From Bursaphelenchus xylophilus (Eukaryota > Nematoda > Chromadorea > Rhabditida > Aphelenchoididae): DNA of 64,000 nt. Shown one piece after another: positions 37,677 to 50,157 of the stretch. Each line of letters opens with the position of its first letter. Position 1 is the stretch's first letter. Position numbers and translations under genes: made by a program. The stretch is from the NCBI GenBank assembly GCA_904066235.2, contig CAJFCV020000005.1:6877501-6941500 (forward strand), in the 5' to 3' direction. The notes beneath the pieces were generated by a model. The model was not told where the DNA came from and made no database searches. It saw only the letters and a program-made list of their open reading frames with translations.

Positions 37677-40464
37677 ATGGCCCAAAAACCGGTCGAAAAT
37701 AACAAGGACCCAAAACAATGGTCGGATGGGAAAATCAAAAGTGAAGATGGGAAATGCCCTCTGGAAAATTGTTCAAATGGTTCTTCAATTGATCCAAAAA
37801 GGAGTTTGCCGGTTCAGAAAGAACATTTGGAGGGTAAATCATCAAATTTCCCCAACATTTTGGCTGGACCAAGGACTCCAAGTAACACGTCAATGGTCTC
37901 CTCATCACCCACAAGTCTCCCTGCATCGCTGACACCGCCAGATTCACCGAGAACTAAAGAAGTCCCACGTCACGGCGCCATCAAATTTGACACTGCAATG
38001 CTGCCGCTGGAAACACCGCCGCCAATCCCGAGGGCGGTTACACCATTTCCGTTCGACATTGTCGACGAGAATGCCAAAGGTTAGATGATTGGAAATCTAA
38101 AAGCTGGGGATTCTTTGTAACGAACTTTTGAACAAGCTCCGCGAATATTGACTAAAAGTTTCAATTTTTTTAGTTTATATAGGACTAACAGGGGAAGTAC
38201 TCCAAGTGCGACGCTCAGATTTTCTTTAAATTTTGCATACCCGGCAGGAAAATGAAGAGAGAATTGCCCCAAAACCTTTGTTTTCTACTTTCAGCCTCCT
38301 CAACCTCCGGAAAAAACCTCCATCAGCCAAAGCTCCCAGAGAAAGCAACAGCCGGATTCAATGAAAATGTTGGCCCTGTGATCTCTCTAAGACTACGGAA
38401 GACCTCCAGATCGAAGAGAACTCAAGCAAAATCAACAGTGGATCCCACCAGACTTGACATGAAAGATTTTGTGGATTCACATGTCGAAAAGAATGAAGAA
38501 AAACCTGCGTCCAAGGAGATAGAAACAGTGAAACTTCAGAGTCATCGAGATGCCAAGGAGAATCTGGAGAGTCCGTTGAAAGGTAAGAAGGCAAAGCAAT
38601 TGTATCGACATTACTATTCGTTGTTTAGAAGATGCCAAAAACTCCCCGAAATTGGACTTGAACAATCTGATCACCGAATTGATGAACTCAGTCACCCAAG
38701 ATGAAAAGGGGAATATGGTAGTAGAGGATCGGTTGAAGGACCCCGGAATTATCGAGCAGATAATCGTCAGGGCTATGTAAGTTCCGTTTGATTTTTTGCA
38801 ATTTTTGGCAAAAAATTGACTTCGATGAAAAAGTTATTAAAGGAAAAATTTTCAAAAGTATTTAAATTTTTTCGATATTTGGCAAATTCTGCAAAGTGCG
38901 ATCTATTTATAATAAAAATTTGACATTTATTTATTTTCGAAAATTGCACTCTTAGTTTTTCAAGGCGTAATCATCGGTGTTTTAGAGAATCCTTTAAGAA
39001 GCTCCCTTCGATGCTCCGTCTACATGCTCCGCTGTACATTGTTGGCGACATCCATGGCCAATTTACGGATCTGCTGAGAATTTTTGCTCTTTGCGGACAG
39101 CCGACGAAAACCGTAAGCTTAGTCGAATCCGCTTTTTAGACTGCCTTTTTGACATTTGTAATGATTTTTTTTCAGGTTTATCTATTTCTCGGTGACTACG
39201 TTGATCGAGGTCCTCATAGTCTCGAAGTGATCTGTCTCTTGCTTCTACTCCGGATACGATATCCATGGAATATCCATATGCTCCGAGGGAACCATGAATG
39301 CAGTGCGGTCAACCGGACGTACGGGTTCTCGGATGAATGCGAAAGCAGATTTCAACACATTCCAGTGACAACTACCGTATGGGGAGTCAAGGCGGTAAGA
39401 TGCGGGGACATTTACTGGGAGATAGAATATTATTGTTATAACAATGGGAAACTCATGATCACAGTTTTTTTCCACCAATTTTTTTTTTATTTTTATGTGG
39501 ACTGATTTTTGCCATTGATACAAAAAACGAGTAGTCATGATTTTGGTCTTGAGTTTTCAGTTTAAAAATCCCAATTCAGACTGACATGAAAGGCACTCAA
39601 GTTTGGTATCGTTTCCAAGACGTCTTCAATTGGCTCCCGTTCTGCGCTCTAATCAATGAGAGAATACTGTGCATGCATGGCGGATTATCTCCCAATCTTG
39701 AAAGACTTGAGCAGCTGGAGGCCCTGAAACGGCCGATCGACCCGTGCGAAGCTGGCTTACCAATCGATTTGTTGTGGCAAGTGTTTTAGAAAAATTATTT
39801 TTTTAAACTTTTGGTTGCGAATTACATTTGTCTCTCAACTTATGTCCTAAATTTTGTTTTTTTTCAGGGCGGATCCGGATATAAAATTGCCCTGCGGCGA
39901 GGAGGATCCACAGTACGGCCCATCGAACCGAGGTATCTCCAGTCACTTCAATGTGAGGGCCGTAATGGAAGCTTGTCGAAACTTGGGTCTGGATATGATT
40001 GTAAGGGCGCATCAAGTTGTTCAGGTAAGAGATTACAGCCATTTGAGACCTTTTGTCAATTTTAATTTTTTTAAAATTCACAAAAAGTGGCTTCTTCACG
40101 CAATGTCACTATTGATTTTTTCTTGAAATTGAATATCAGAATATACACGCCCTCATATATTACCTCATGTCTTCTGTGTTTTAGGATGGATACGAATTTT
40201 TTGCCCAGCGACATCTGGTGACCCTGTTTTCGGCTCCAAATTACTGTGGCCAATACAACAACGCCGGAGCGATAATGTCGGTCAACGCTGACTTGATGAT
40301 TACTTTTAAGGTATGTTTTTGGGGGCTTCCAGTAGTTTGTCGTATTTTAGCAACTAAAACCAGTCAGTGGAACGCCTTGCAGGAAGAAAGTCAAATCTAC
40401 GGAGATCAACTTTGATGACATTGATTTGGACGCACTTTGCTCAGAAGATGAGAAAAAGGAGTAA
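37677..40464 (+). CDS. PP1-family serine/threonine phosphatase with long N-terminal extension
   Basis: Exons from [20 protein letters not shown]. The first 300 or so residues are Ser/Pro/Lys-rich and disordered-looking ([19 protein letters not shown]). The catalytic domain holds [62 protein letters not shown] and [11 protein letters not shown]: all metal ligands and the HGG motif (CMHGGLSP) are kept. Compared with PP1, about 20 extra residues ([16 protein letters not shown]) sit between the DEC and WYRF segments. The C-terminus is short and acidic. PP1-like paralogues with N-terminal extensions are common in nematodes, often sperm-enriched, so a germline role is possible but not shown. Confidence 0.88.
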
Positions 40465-41013
40465 ATATATCGGGTGTAAATTAAATAAATCTGTGTATGA
40501 GCGATAAAATAAAAAATGTTTTATTCTGTGCAAGACTGTGGAATGATAATTATTTGTGTCGCAGTTCATAATAATAAAGAATAAGTAATGTCCCGGCGGA
40601 TGAAACAATTGGCATGCTTCTCAATTCCCAGGGGGCTCTAAAGATGGCCTTTGACACCAAATTACTTATTGAATATTGGCGGTCTGATGCTTGGCCATTA
40701 CCGCCGCCGAATGGTATACATACGTAGTACCTCCTTCTTCGTATCTCTTCCGGTTTTCTCACGAAAATCAAAAATTCCTCGACTTTTCAGCTCTTCCCCG
40801 CCGTACTTTCTTCCCTCATTCGGATGTCAAAATTGTGGGGGTTTTACTTAAAGACGCGTCCTTAAGTTCCGAATTTAAATTGGAGGAAACGGCCGTGAAG
40901 TTGAGCGTGTTCAAATTCAATTTCAGTTCCTTGAAAGGTCGTTTGACGGGTCAGAGAGGGCCTCGCATAACCCGTAAAGGGCCGGCCATCCTCCGCCTTC
41001 AAAGTGGCCAGGC
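40465..41013. other. intergenic region between PP1-like and calcium-sensor genes
   Basis: AATAAA motifs at about 40480-40510 probably end the phosphatase transcript. A 130-codon open frame (40691-41080) covers part of this stretch, but its exon-like end reads better in another frame as the first exon of the calcium-sensor gene. Confidence 0.45.
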
Positions 41014-43968
41014 ATGTTCTCCGGGAAGAACCCGTTTGTCCATGACCCCACACGCCATCAACGGAGGCAATCACAGGTGAGGCTTTATGGGCATGGGCTG
41101 TGATTTATAAGTGGACTAAGAAGAGAGAGAGAGAAATCGTTTTTTTTTTTGCACCTTGCAGCACGAACCTTCAGGGGTTATTCTAGCTTCGGAATGCTTA
41201 AGTTATTCGCAAATACACCTCCATGAGAACACACAGTTTTACCAGATATAAACGGCGTTTCTCACCTCCTTTCCTTAGATTCAAGCGTTAGATATTGGTT
41301 ATATCTAGAGCCCGTTGACTTTAAAATGGTCCCTCTATAGCTGGTAAGTACCAGAATCACGTAGCTTTATCCATTTGCGTCCATTTGAACTTAAACTCCA
41401 CTCCTCCTCGAGCTTGTACCCTTTCCCCATAACCCAGTGATTTATAATGACGCAACGGTCCCGGAAGGAAAGGACCCTTCGGTCAGGACGATTATAATAA
41501 ATGGGTGCACAGTATTTCATATTTTGCGTACTTTGGGTAGTTTCAGTATGAACGCCAACTTCATGCCTGTTTCTCGGCTCCTCCACCTATTTTCGTCAAC
41601 GTGCCGGCCATGGAGAATATTTTCAGCCGATTGTATTGGGCGGTGCGATCGGCCCAGTTTAAGGTGTTTTATCGGACTGAAGGTAAGGCTTCAATCTTAT
41701 TTTTGCTCTCAGAGGGACTAGCACAGGTGTGTCAGTTCGAAAAAAGTAGAATTCCTTCAGATGTATTTGGGATGTGTGCCTTCAGGACTTGAGAAAAGTT
41801 TTTTTATGACTTGATAAACATGTTTATAGAAAGTATTCAAAATTTCGAATAAATTCTAGGGTAATTCTTGTATAAGTTCTTTTTAAATGACATCAAATTC
41901 GATTTTTTCGGAGCTCTAGACAACAACAACAAGTACAAGGAAGTTAATGCGAGCTAGGTATTATACGTACCGTATGGTGCGGTATTCAGTTATCTTGTTC
42001 TTTTACATCCCCGCAATCGAAGTCTTGATTACATCACATAGCAAATTTTTGAGTGATTACATGATTTATGCATTTAATTTTTATTGCAAAAGGCATCAAA
42101 TACTCTAAAAAACAGAAAATCGAGCAGAATACTCCTAATTTGGAATGCCGAAGAAATCAAAAGTAATACAGATTAGTGTCGGCAAATAAAATCCTCCCCA
42201 AAACACATAAAAGGTTGGGTTTCAATGAGCCGAAGGCGTTTCTGCGGTGGCCAAGGGGAACAAACGGACATTCCCCAAACTTTGTGTCATATAAACAGCA
42301 GGCCCTCGTCTTGCCCGTCATAATCGTGATCTATGTCGCAACTTGCAGAGGTGGATGAGGCCTCGCTGAGCGAGTTGATCAAGTTCGAGCCAAGCGAACG
42401 ACCGCCGAGTCTGGAACAGCTCAAGGAATCGACCAGACATCAGTTCTCCAACAAATGGCTCAAATATATGTATGCGAAATTCAAGAATGTGAGTTAATTT
42501 GTGGGGCATTCCTTGTCACATTCGACATGACATCCTATCTGGTTTTTGTTTTTAGGAATGCCCCTCAGGCAGGATGAGACTTCCAGAGTTCAAACGGCTT
42601 TTCGGATCTTATATCCCGCACAGGGCGAGTGATGCGTATCTGGAGCGAATGTTTCGGGCGTTTCTTCATACATCACCGTATACAGATCAGTTGACATTCA
42701 AGGTAACCTAAGAGTCGCAGAAAAAGATTCAAAAATTGCCTAATATGTGTGTTCATGGAGCAGATTTCCATCAAAATTTTTTTTTGAAACATTTTATCTT
42801 ACGATTTCTGGTCCCAGCCCATAGAGTATAAAAAATAAGCAGAGACAATCAGAGAACAATGTTTAGGCTTTCTTTCTTTGAATTTTAAAGTTGATTTTTT
42901 ATTTTAAAAAAAAGTTTTAAAAAAAGGCGGAAATTTTCCTATTGAAAAACCAAATTTTTTGTAATTTTGGATCGCCGAAACTTGTGATCTCTACAAATAG
43001 AAGGCTAAAAATTTCGAATTCTTATTACAAAATTACCCTTAATCAGCGCTTAGCTTCAGCATAACATGGCTACCGTACTTTTAATTTTGTTTCTAAAAAT
43101 GGCACCCATTCATCTCTAAAATAACCCGTTGAACCCAAATAACCCCCTTATCACCCACTTAACCCACTAATCCTCGAAATGGATCCATTCAGCCAGTGTG
43201 CAGACTACAATAAAAACAGTGTGTACAAACATGTTACAATACTCGGTTAACAATGCGGGTTTTTGTAAACAAATAACCCCACCTTTACCTTGTGTTTGCA
43301 CTAAGATTCCAATGTGTTGACCAATCTCTGAAATTTATTCCCTTTGAGTATTCGATTACAGGATCTGATTGTTTGCCTTTCCTGCCTACATCAACATGAT
43401 ACCAAATTTCAAGCCGAGTGGACCATGCGACTGATTAATGGGAACTCTTCGTCTCGGATATCATTGCCTGTAAGCCGATAGCACATACAGTTTTCTTCAA
43501 ATGCGAATTGATGAGACAAAATTTCAAAAGCGTTTTACTGTATGGCACTGAGAAAAAAAGGTTTGCAGATTCGGTCAAACCAATAAAAAAAGAGCCATGT
43601 TGACTTTTGAAGCCCTAAAACACGATCTTTTCTAGGAATTCCGTGAATTCGTCCTTTCAATATTCCTCTTGACCGGTGGTGATCCCAGTAAACGCCTCGA
43701 CTCAATGACCCCACTAGCGCCTCATTCCTCCGTCAATGACAGAGTGGTCCATTTGGTCGGCTTGAGAGCGGGAACTATTTTTCAGGTAAAATTTATTCAC
43801 ACAAGACTGCTAGTGTCTTAAATTCATGATTACATAATTTGTGTGTTGTTCCTGGAAAATTTTTGTTTATCTTCCAAATTCCAGGAATTGGACAAGGAGC
43901 AGAGAGGCTACTTGACGGCGGACGACCTCGAGCATTTGTTTCGGAATCGGGAAAAAAATGTGCTGTGA
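41014..43968 (+). CDS. neuronal calcium sensor / KChIP-like EF-hand protein
   Basis: Exon 1 MFSGKNPFVHDPTRHQRRQS (41014-41076, donor CAG|GTGAGG), exon 2 YERQLHACFSAPPPIFVNVP...MENIFSRLYWAVRSAQFKVF (41547-41682), exon 3 from 42349 (EVDEASLSELIKFEPSERPP). The body has the NCS signature YAKFKNECPSGRMRLPEFKR, then DLIVCLSCLHQHDTKFQAEW and EFREFVLSIFLLTG, and ends with ELDKEQRGYLTADDLEHLFR. Only the last EF loop (DKEQRGYLTADD) is near canonical; loops 2 and 3 lack key acidic residues, so Ca binding may be weak. No N-terminal glycine for myristoylation. An ATG at 42333 (MSQLAEVDE) could give a shorter isoform. Exon 1-2-3 phases agree, which supports the long form. Confidence 0.72.
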
Positions 43969-44262
43969 TACGACGATTTTTAATAAACTTAATGTACATA
44001 TTCGGTCGTCATGGAGACTCGAATTATTTATTATCTGATGTAGGCCATATGAAAAGAACAATGGCCTGTTTGGGATATCAGAAATAGACAGTGCGCCGCC
44101 ACAACAATATGTGAATGCAGAAAAATTGGCCTGTTTTCTTCTCACATATTCAAAAATAATTCAACAAAGATATAGGTAAAGTAAGCTTCCCCGATCCATA
44201 ATTTTTTGTAAATTTTATTTATTTTGCCGCAGGGCATAAATATGAGCAATAGAAATCTGTGA

Positions 44263-45850
44263 TTAGGCTAACCCGAACGAGAGATTATCACGGTGCGAAG
44301 GCGGTGTGCGCAGATACAATCGATGCTTTCGGCCCTCCGGCGGTGATGAGGGGAGATGCCTGTAGTCGAATTTAGGTGACGAAACTGATGGTCCTGATGG
44401 GACAACACCTCCAGCAGGCGGGAGGTTGGCCACAAAAGAACCGGGAGGGACAAGAGCATGAGCTGGAACTGGAGGGACAGGGGCTGCTGGAAGAATTGGG
44501 GCACTTGACGCCACCGTTGAGAAGTATGGGGCCACTGGGGCAGGAGCTGGAGCTACTGGAGCCACCGGTGGAGGAGGAGGTGGCGCTGAATAAGCTGGGG
44601 CGATTGGAGCCACAGGAGCTGGCGGAGGAGGAGGCGGATAAGATGGAGCTACTGGGGCTGGTGGCGGGGGAGCCGGATATGCAGCAGCTATCGGAGCTGC
44701 ACCTGGATACGGGGCTGGAATTGGACCGGCTGGATGCAGCGGGGCTGGTGCCTGTTGTTGGACAGGGTCAAACAAAGCTGAGACAGGGATTGGATTGGGC
44801 ATAGGCGCCCATCCAGTTGGGAGTGGAGGCGGCTCCAAATGGACTGGCAAAGGCTCCGGCATTGGAGGATAGCCCGCTGGACCTGGGGGAGGGAGGGGAG
44901 GAGGCGCAAACATCATCATCATAGGCATCTGAGGAGGTGGAGCATAGCCTGCCATTGGAGGAGGCATCTGAGGAACGGCGGGAGCAGCGAGCACTCCAGC
45001 AACGGGTCCATTCAACTTGAAGGCTGGAGCTGCTGCAAGAGCCGGCGGTGGAGGTGGCGGAAAGAAGTTTTGAGTGTCGAATTGTCGTTGCTGACCTTCT
45101 GGAGGGCCGGAAGATCGTCCTTCTCCACCTTTATGTTCCTCTCCTCCACTCGAACTTCCTTCTCGACCTCCTCCTGAAGATCCGGATGATCCGCCTTGAC
45201 TTGAACGTTCTCCTCCTCCCTGAGATCCTCCGGACTCCTGTCTTCTGGGTGTTGATCCTCCCGATCGTTCTCCCTGACCCTCGCCTCCACTGCCACCACC
45301 TTCTCTCATCATCTGAGGTCGACTTTGTCCTTCTGATCCTCCTTGAAATTGCATTTGCGATGGCCCTCGACCTGGGGGTGGCATATCTCTCATTGCGCCC
45401 CCTTCCCCACCTCTTGACCCTCCACCGTCGCCTCCTTTGGAGCCACCACCTTCCCCACCCCCGCCACCTTTGGATTCGCCTTCTTCTTTAGGGCCTGGTT
45501 GGGGCTCGTCTAGGAAAACATTCTCCTTTCCAGCACCAACAAAATACCGGGCTAGCCAGGGAAGAACTGGCCTGGTTAACTGAAATATTCATCATTATTT
45601 TGCGTCAGGGATTCAATCATCTTACAGCAGTAATCAATGATTTTGAGATAAAATACAAAAAATGTAATCAAAAATTAAAATCATGATAAACATAAGGCAC
45701 GAAAAATACAGTAACCAAACTTACCGACACACCGACCGGCGGGCTGTCGTAGATGACCTGAGAGTGCACGGTCACCAGCAACAATAAAAAGGTACTACAA
45801 AGAGATGATGACTCCAAAACGAGAGCCGCTTACCTTATTAGACGGGACAT
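44263..45850 (-). CDS. secreted Gly/Pro-rich low-complexity protein
   Basis: Exon 1 MSRLIS and exon 2 TFLLLLVTVHSQVIYDSPPV give a signal peptide (cut near VHSQ). After an intron at about 45581-45722 the frame runs LTRPVLPWLARYFVGAGKEN, a Gly/Glu/Ser-rich part (many GGG and GGEG repeats), then a long Pro/Ala part with PPPPPP and PAPVAP repeats, ending SHRDNLSFGLA. Few cysteines and no known domain. The composition suggests an extracellular structural (cuticle or eggshell) or adhesive protein; this is inference. Confidence 0.7.
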
Positions 45851-46917
45851 GATGATCAACACACCAGAATCATGGAAGGGACTGAAAGGCGGACGTTTTT
45901 TATTGCAAACGTTTCCTCCCGCAGTCGAATTGATGCGTTTAAATAAGTCCAAGAAGGGTGTAACTTACAGTGCGCGCGGGTGCTTTTGTTTGCGCACAGC
46001 GTCCCAACGGAGGGCTTTCAGGAGTATCCCTTACCAGCGCGGGTTGGCGGGGGCCAATCGACAAAATTCCTATTACGCCCTCGGGGTCAGAACCGCCATT
46101 GTTCGGCAAGATTACAAATCATACTATTCATGGTATTTGATCATATAAACATGGTTTTATTGAGTCTATTTTCCTGTGTTTCTGCTGTTTTCAAAGTTAT
46201 TTGGCGATCTGATCCTACCGGGAACTGAAATCGATAGGGATCAGTTGAAATTACCTTCAAAATACAACGCACTGGACATCATCATGTAAATTAATACCCA
46301 AAAAACGTGAAAGTCCATCGAGAAGTGGATGACGTCGAACTTGACGGGATGAATAGTCCAAAAAATCCTGCAGAATACAATACTGGACTTTCAAAGATCA
46401 TGGAATGATCATCTTGAAGATTACTGTAGCCAAAAAATAAACGAAAATATCAAGTATCAGCCTGCTGGGAAAATAATGAGCACATTGACGCATCGAAAAT
46501 GCAGAGAAAGTGGATTGTGTCGCGGCGGCAAAATCAAATTGCTATCCATTTCACAAAAATGCACTGTTCAAATGTGTCTGGACTTTATGGCGCGACAACC
46601 CACGAATTGAAAATACCCTAATTTTCCGAACCCCACTTCCGACAGACTAATACAGTGTGAAAGGTGTAGTTTTTGAAGATAAAGTAGACTGGAGACAGTG
46701 TTAAATATTTCGTAGCAATGTTGAATGCATTAGTCATAACTATTATTATCGGTTCTGTAATTTTTTACAATTTAGTTTTTTCGGGACCATGACTACAAGT
46801 CTTTAATTAGGATTTTTTTCTCATATTATCAATGATTATGACTCAAGGTTACACCTCCTTTATTTAAGACCGTTCCGTTCTCAGTCATCTTTGTTTTGGA
46901 CTGATAATTTCCTAAAA
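45851..46917. other. intergenic region, no gene seen
   Basis: Divergent spacer between the Gly/Pro-rich and saposin-like genes. A TATTTAAG box at about 46860 is well placed, roughly 55 bp before the saposin-like ATG. Open frames at 45849-46228 lack coding-like features. Confidence 0.45.
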
Positions 46918-47346
46918 ATGTCTCGATTTTATGTATTTTTTGTTTTGGCGTTTTCGATCTGTTGTTTGGTCGCTGCTGAAATCCCAGAACATGAGCTGAT
47001 CAAAAACGAATTGGGTTGGAAACCTCTTTGCAGTACTTGTAAGAGTCTGTTTACTACTCTAAAGGAGGAACTTCATGATGGAATTGGCATGACCAAAGAG
47101 AAATTGACTCAAAAACTGAAGGTAGGTGATCAAAGAAAGCTTTGATTACAAAGTAGGCGATTTCTTTGCCTCGTGACTAAAATTGCATCCCTCCAGGAAG
47201 TTTGCAAAAGAGTTGGTGGTACTATGATGGGCAAGGTTTGCCGGGAAATAACCAAACAAGCCATCGATACTCTCTACGATTACATTGAAAATGTGGACAA
47301 GAAGATTGATCCTCAAGATTGTTGTGAAACTATTTATTTATGCTAA
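46918..47346 (+). CDS. saposin-like (SapB) secreted protein, caenopore-type
   Basis: Two exons. Signal peptide MSRFYVFFVLAFSICCLVAA, then a single saposin B domain: CSTCKSLF...LKEELHDGI (helices 1-2), EVCKRVGGTMMGKVCREITK after the intron, and QDCCETIYLC at the end. The cysteine pattern CxxC...C...C...CC...C fits the six-cysteine SapB fold with one extra. About 115 aa, typical of nematode caenopores (spp genes), which are intestinal membrane-active antimicrobial or digestive proteins. The role here is inferred from family only. The stop lies 26 bp from the convergent TDRD3-like gene. Confidence 0.82.
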
Positions 47347-47372
47347 AACAAAATAAATAACAACAAAACTGA

Positions 47373-48962
47373 TCACAGAGCTGGAAAATCGGCCAAACTA
47401 AAGGTTTGCGTCTTGGGTGGTTGTGAATATCCGGGATTCTCATTTCTCCCATTACGGCCTCCCCTTTGACCCCGGGATCCTCGACTTGAACCTCTTGGAT
47501 TGCTTGATCCGACATCTCGATCTCCTTGATTACCTCCACTATTCCCGCTACGACCTCCTCGTCCTCTTGATAGTCCTCCTTCTCTTCTCTGAGGTCGATC
47601 TTCTCCTTGTCTTCTTGAATTCTCATCTCTTCTGTTACCTTGATCCTCAAACCGATTATTTTGTCGATTCTGATAGCTATCGGGTCTTGTTTGCCCTCGA
47701 CCTCGTCCCCTGCCACCTCGAGACAGACCCCCTCTATCATCAGTATAGCCTCTCGCTGATTCTGGAGGTTCTCTATAACTAGAAGATTGTGGTGGCCTCT
47801 GATCTCTCTGATATTCCCTCGGAATGTCTCTGCGTGATGATTCGAAAACAACTGGTCCGCCTTGTCGTTCTCTACCTCCTGTAAATAATTTAATTACGGT
47901 ACGGTAATCCGCAAAAAATCTAAATATATTCCAAATGCATACCTTTGTAATTATCTCGATTTCCTCTGCCTCCAGACCTCTCCCCTCTATCAAGCCTTCT
48001 TTCCTCCTTATTGTAATCTCGCTTCTGCTTATTCTGTTCGTTCAAAACATCGCTGATTCTCATCTCTTCCACTTTTTCCTCGATTTCGACTTCATCCTCT
48101 TTGGCGGCAATTCCCAAAGCTTCGATCTGAGCCATTCGTTGAGCCTTGAATTGAGCGGTCTTCTCATCGTCGTCCGCTTCGTTTTCTCCGACCTTATTGA
48201 CCGCTTTCATGGCCAAAAAGTTCTTATCAATCTTGATATCCAATTTCTAAAATTTTTACCTTACTCGATAAAGGGTATAATTACCTTAGCCTTGCCAAAA
48301 GGAATCCATTTAGGAGCGTTGGAGGCACCTTTTCCTGTCCGACCGCCAAACTGAAAAAAAAAGGATTGCACTACACTAGACCAATACTTAACAATGAGTA
48401 AAGATCTAATCAAACCCACCTTCTCAACCTTCCATTTCTCGACCAATTCATCGACTGTTCCACCCAGCACGGTGCAATTCCGTTTGCTCAGCATCAGAAA
48501 TCCCCCTTCGCTCCTCACCTTCCCCTCGAGCAAGATCTTCGTTCCCCTCGGGGTATTCCCATCCAACTTGTTGATGGGTTCAAACAAGAGCCCTTTAAAG
48601 GTTTGACTGCCATCAGTCAGTCGAACAAGACAAACACCCACATTTCCATCGTGTTTCTGAGCTTCCGGATATGAGATATTGCGCCATGTGGAAAGTTGAA
48701 GGACAATTGGGCCGTTCAATTCCTTTTTGGTGGAATTAAAAGCATTGGCCAAGCCTGGAGAGGCTATTTCACGGAGGTCACACTGAAATTTAAAAAGACA
48801 ATAACCATAATTGGACTTAGAGAAACAACTCACATCAAGGACAAATTCCCGTAGTTTCTTTCCATCCCTTGCAATCTCCGGCTCCTCAGCGTCTTCCAAC
48901 AATTTATTCAGCGCTTTCTCATCGATATTCCATCCTTCCTTCTTCAATTCATCGACACTCAT
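47373..48962 (-). CDS. TDRD3-like OB-fold protein with RG-rich tail
   Basis: Starts MSVDELKKEGWNIDEKALNK after a TTTCAG acceptor (possible trans-splice site). The DUF1767/RMI1-like OB-fold region follows: IASPGLANAFNSTKKELNGP, VCLVRLTDGSQTFKGLLFEP, GTKILLEGKVRSEGGFLMLS, CTVLGGTVDELVEKW. TDRD3 uses this region to bind topoisomerase 3-beta. Then an acidic/coiled segment (residues about 230-300), an Arg/Gly-rich RNA-binding tail with many RGG/RGRG repeats, and a terminal FSLADFPAL. No Tudor domain is visible, unlike vertebrate TDRD3. The next gene starts divergently 115 bp away. Confidence 0.75.
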
Positions 48963-49077
48963 TCCAAGTCTGAAATTTGAATAATCATTATCCAAATTAT
49001 TTAGAACTCTTCATAATGAAATATGATTTACTCTCGGTTATTACGCAAGTTTGGTTAGATAAGAAGCGGTCGTGACG

Positions 49078-49978
49078 ATGAATTATCGACCGAAACAAAG
49101 TCAGAATAGTTATTACGGACAAGGCTATGGGAAATCTTACGGAAAGGACTATGGACAACGGGATAAGGTAACGTAATTACATTCCATTTTTAAATATTAC
49201 AATAAAATTATTTTTTTAGTCATTCTAATCAGTAATTTCAGCCGCAAGGAGAGCAAAAGTCCTATTACAACGACCGGAAATACTATTACGACCATCGGAA
49301 GTACGATTCCAATGACCAAAGAGGAGATAAGTATGTCAGTTATGACACCCACTACCCACCTCACAGTGAGCAATCTTATTATGATACCCCCAGAGGACAA
49401 GGGAAATATCAGTAAGTAAAATGAGTGCAAATTTTAAATTATTCATACTAACTAATAACTTTAATTACAGCTACATTCAGGGGGACAGAAGATTCCGAGA
49501 TCGGAACGGTTTCCCATGTACCTCTGGATCTTCACCATCCCATCAAAATTACTCAGGTCCCAAAATTCATGAGGATCATAGTAGAAATAGAGTCCAAACC
49601 GATTCCAAGAGCACACAGACGGATGAAGCTTACTCCCCAGTCAACTCGCACACTCAAACATGTTCATGTATCAACGGAATTGGCAACAATTTGAGTGACA
49701 CCACGTTCGAAGAAGTTTTTGAAAGACACTTAGAATACAAAGAGGCCATCAGAAAAATCCAATTCCAACAGCCCACATTGACCATCAACATCTCCATGCC
49801 CGAAGAGTATGACCCGAAAGTAATCCAACAGTATTATCGATGGGATCCAATCATAAATGACGTTTTGTTCGATGAGAGCTCAGTTGATGGACCTATGGAC
49901 ACGCATGGATACCAATTTTGGTCGGAAAATTCAACATCTTCCAGATACCAATGGAAAAGAGGATCGCCAAAGGGTTAA
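49078..49978 (+). CDS. Tyr/Gln/Ser-rich protein, unknown
   Basis: Three exons: MNYRPKQSQNSYYGQGYGKS to RDK, then PQGEQKSYYNDRKYYYDHRK to GKY, then HYIQGDRRFRDRNGFPCTSG to KRGSPKG. The N-terminal 90 residues are a low-complexity Tyr/Gly/Gln/Lys region like prion-type RNA-binding tails. The last exon has THTQTCSCINGIGNNLSDTT and a more ordered segment EEVFERHLEYKEAIRKIQFQ followed by an acidic C-terminal part. I do not recognise a family; P-granule or RNA-associated protein is only a guess from composition. It shares a 115-bp divergent promoter with the TDRD3-like gene. Confidence 0.65.
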
Positions 49979-50157
49979 ACATAGTATTATACATATAAAT
50001 TATATTAATTTCGTATTATGCTTTAAAAATAAATAATATAAACAGACTCATAAAGTACACGCGAAGAGCAATGTATTCATCGACATTGTTCGACCAAAAA
50101 ATCTCGCATAAATTCTCGAATTCCAAAAACCACTTGACCCAAAATGCAACATATGAC

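Noticed and set aside
40691..41080. 130-codon plus-strand ORF
   Set aside because: Lacks an ATG at its start; the part with a good donor reads in another frame as exon 1 of the calcium-sensor gene with matching phase.
44376..44804. 142-codon plus-strand ORF
   Set aside because: Antisense shadow of the repetitive Gly/Pro-rich gene, rich in Leu/Glu because of the repeat.
45048..45491. 147-codon Leu-rich plus-strand ORF
   Set aside because: Also an antisense shadow of the Gly/Pro-rich gene.
47330..47851. 173-codon minus-strand ORF in a second frame
   Set aside because: Alternate-frame shadow of the RG-rich exon of the TDRD3-like gene, which carries the conserved reading.
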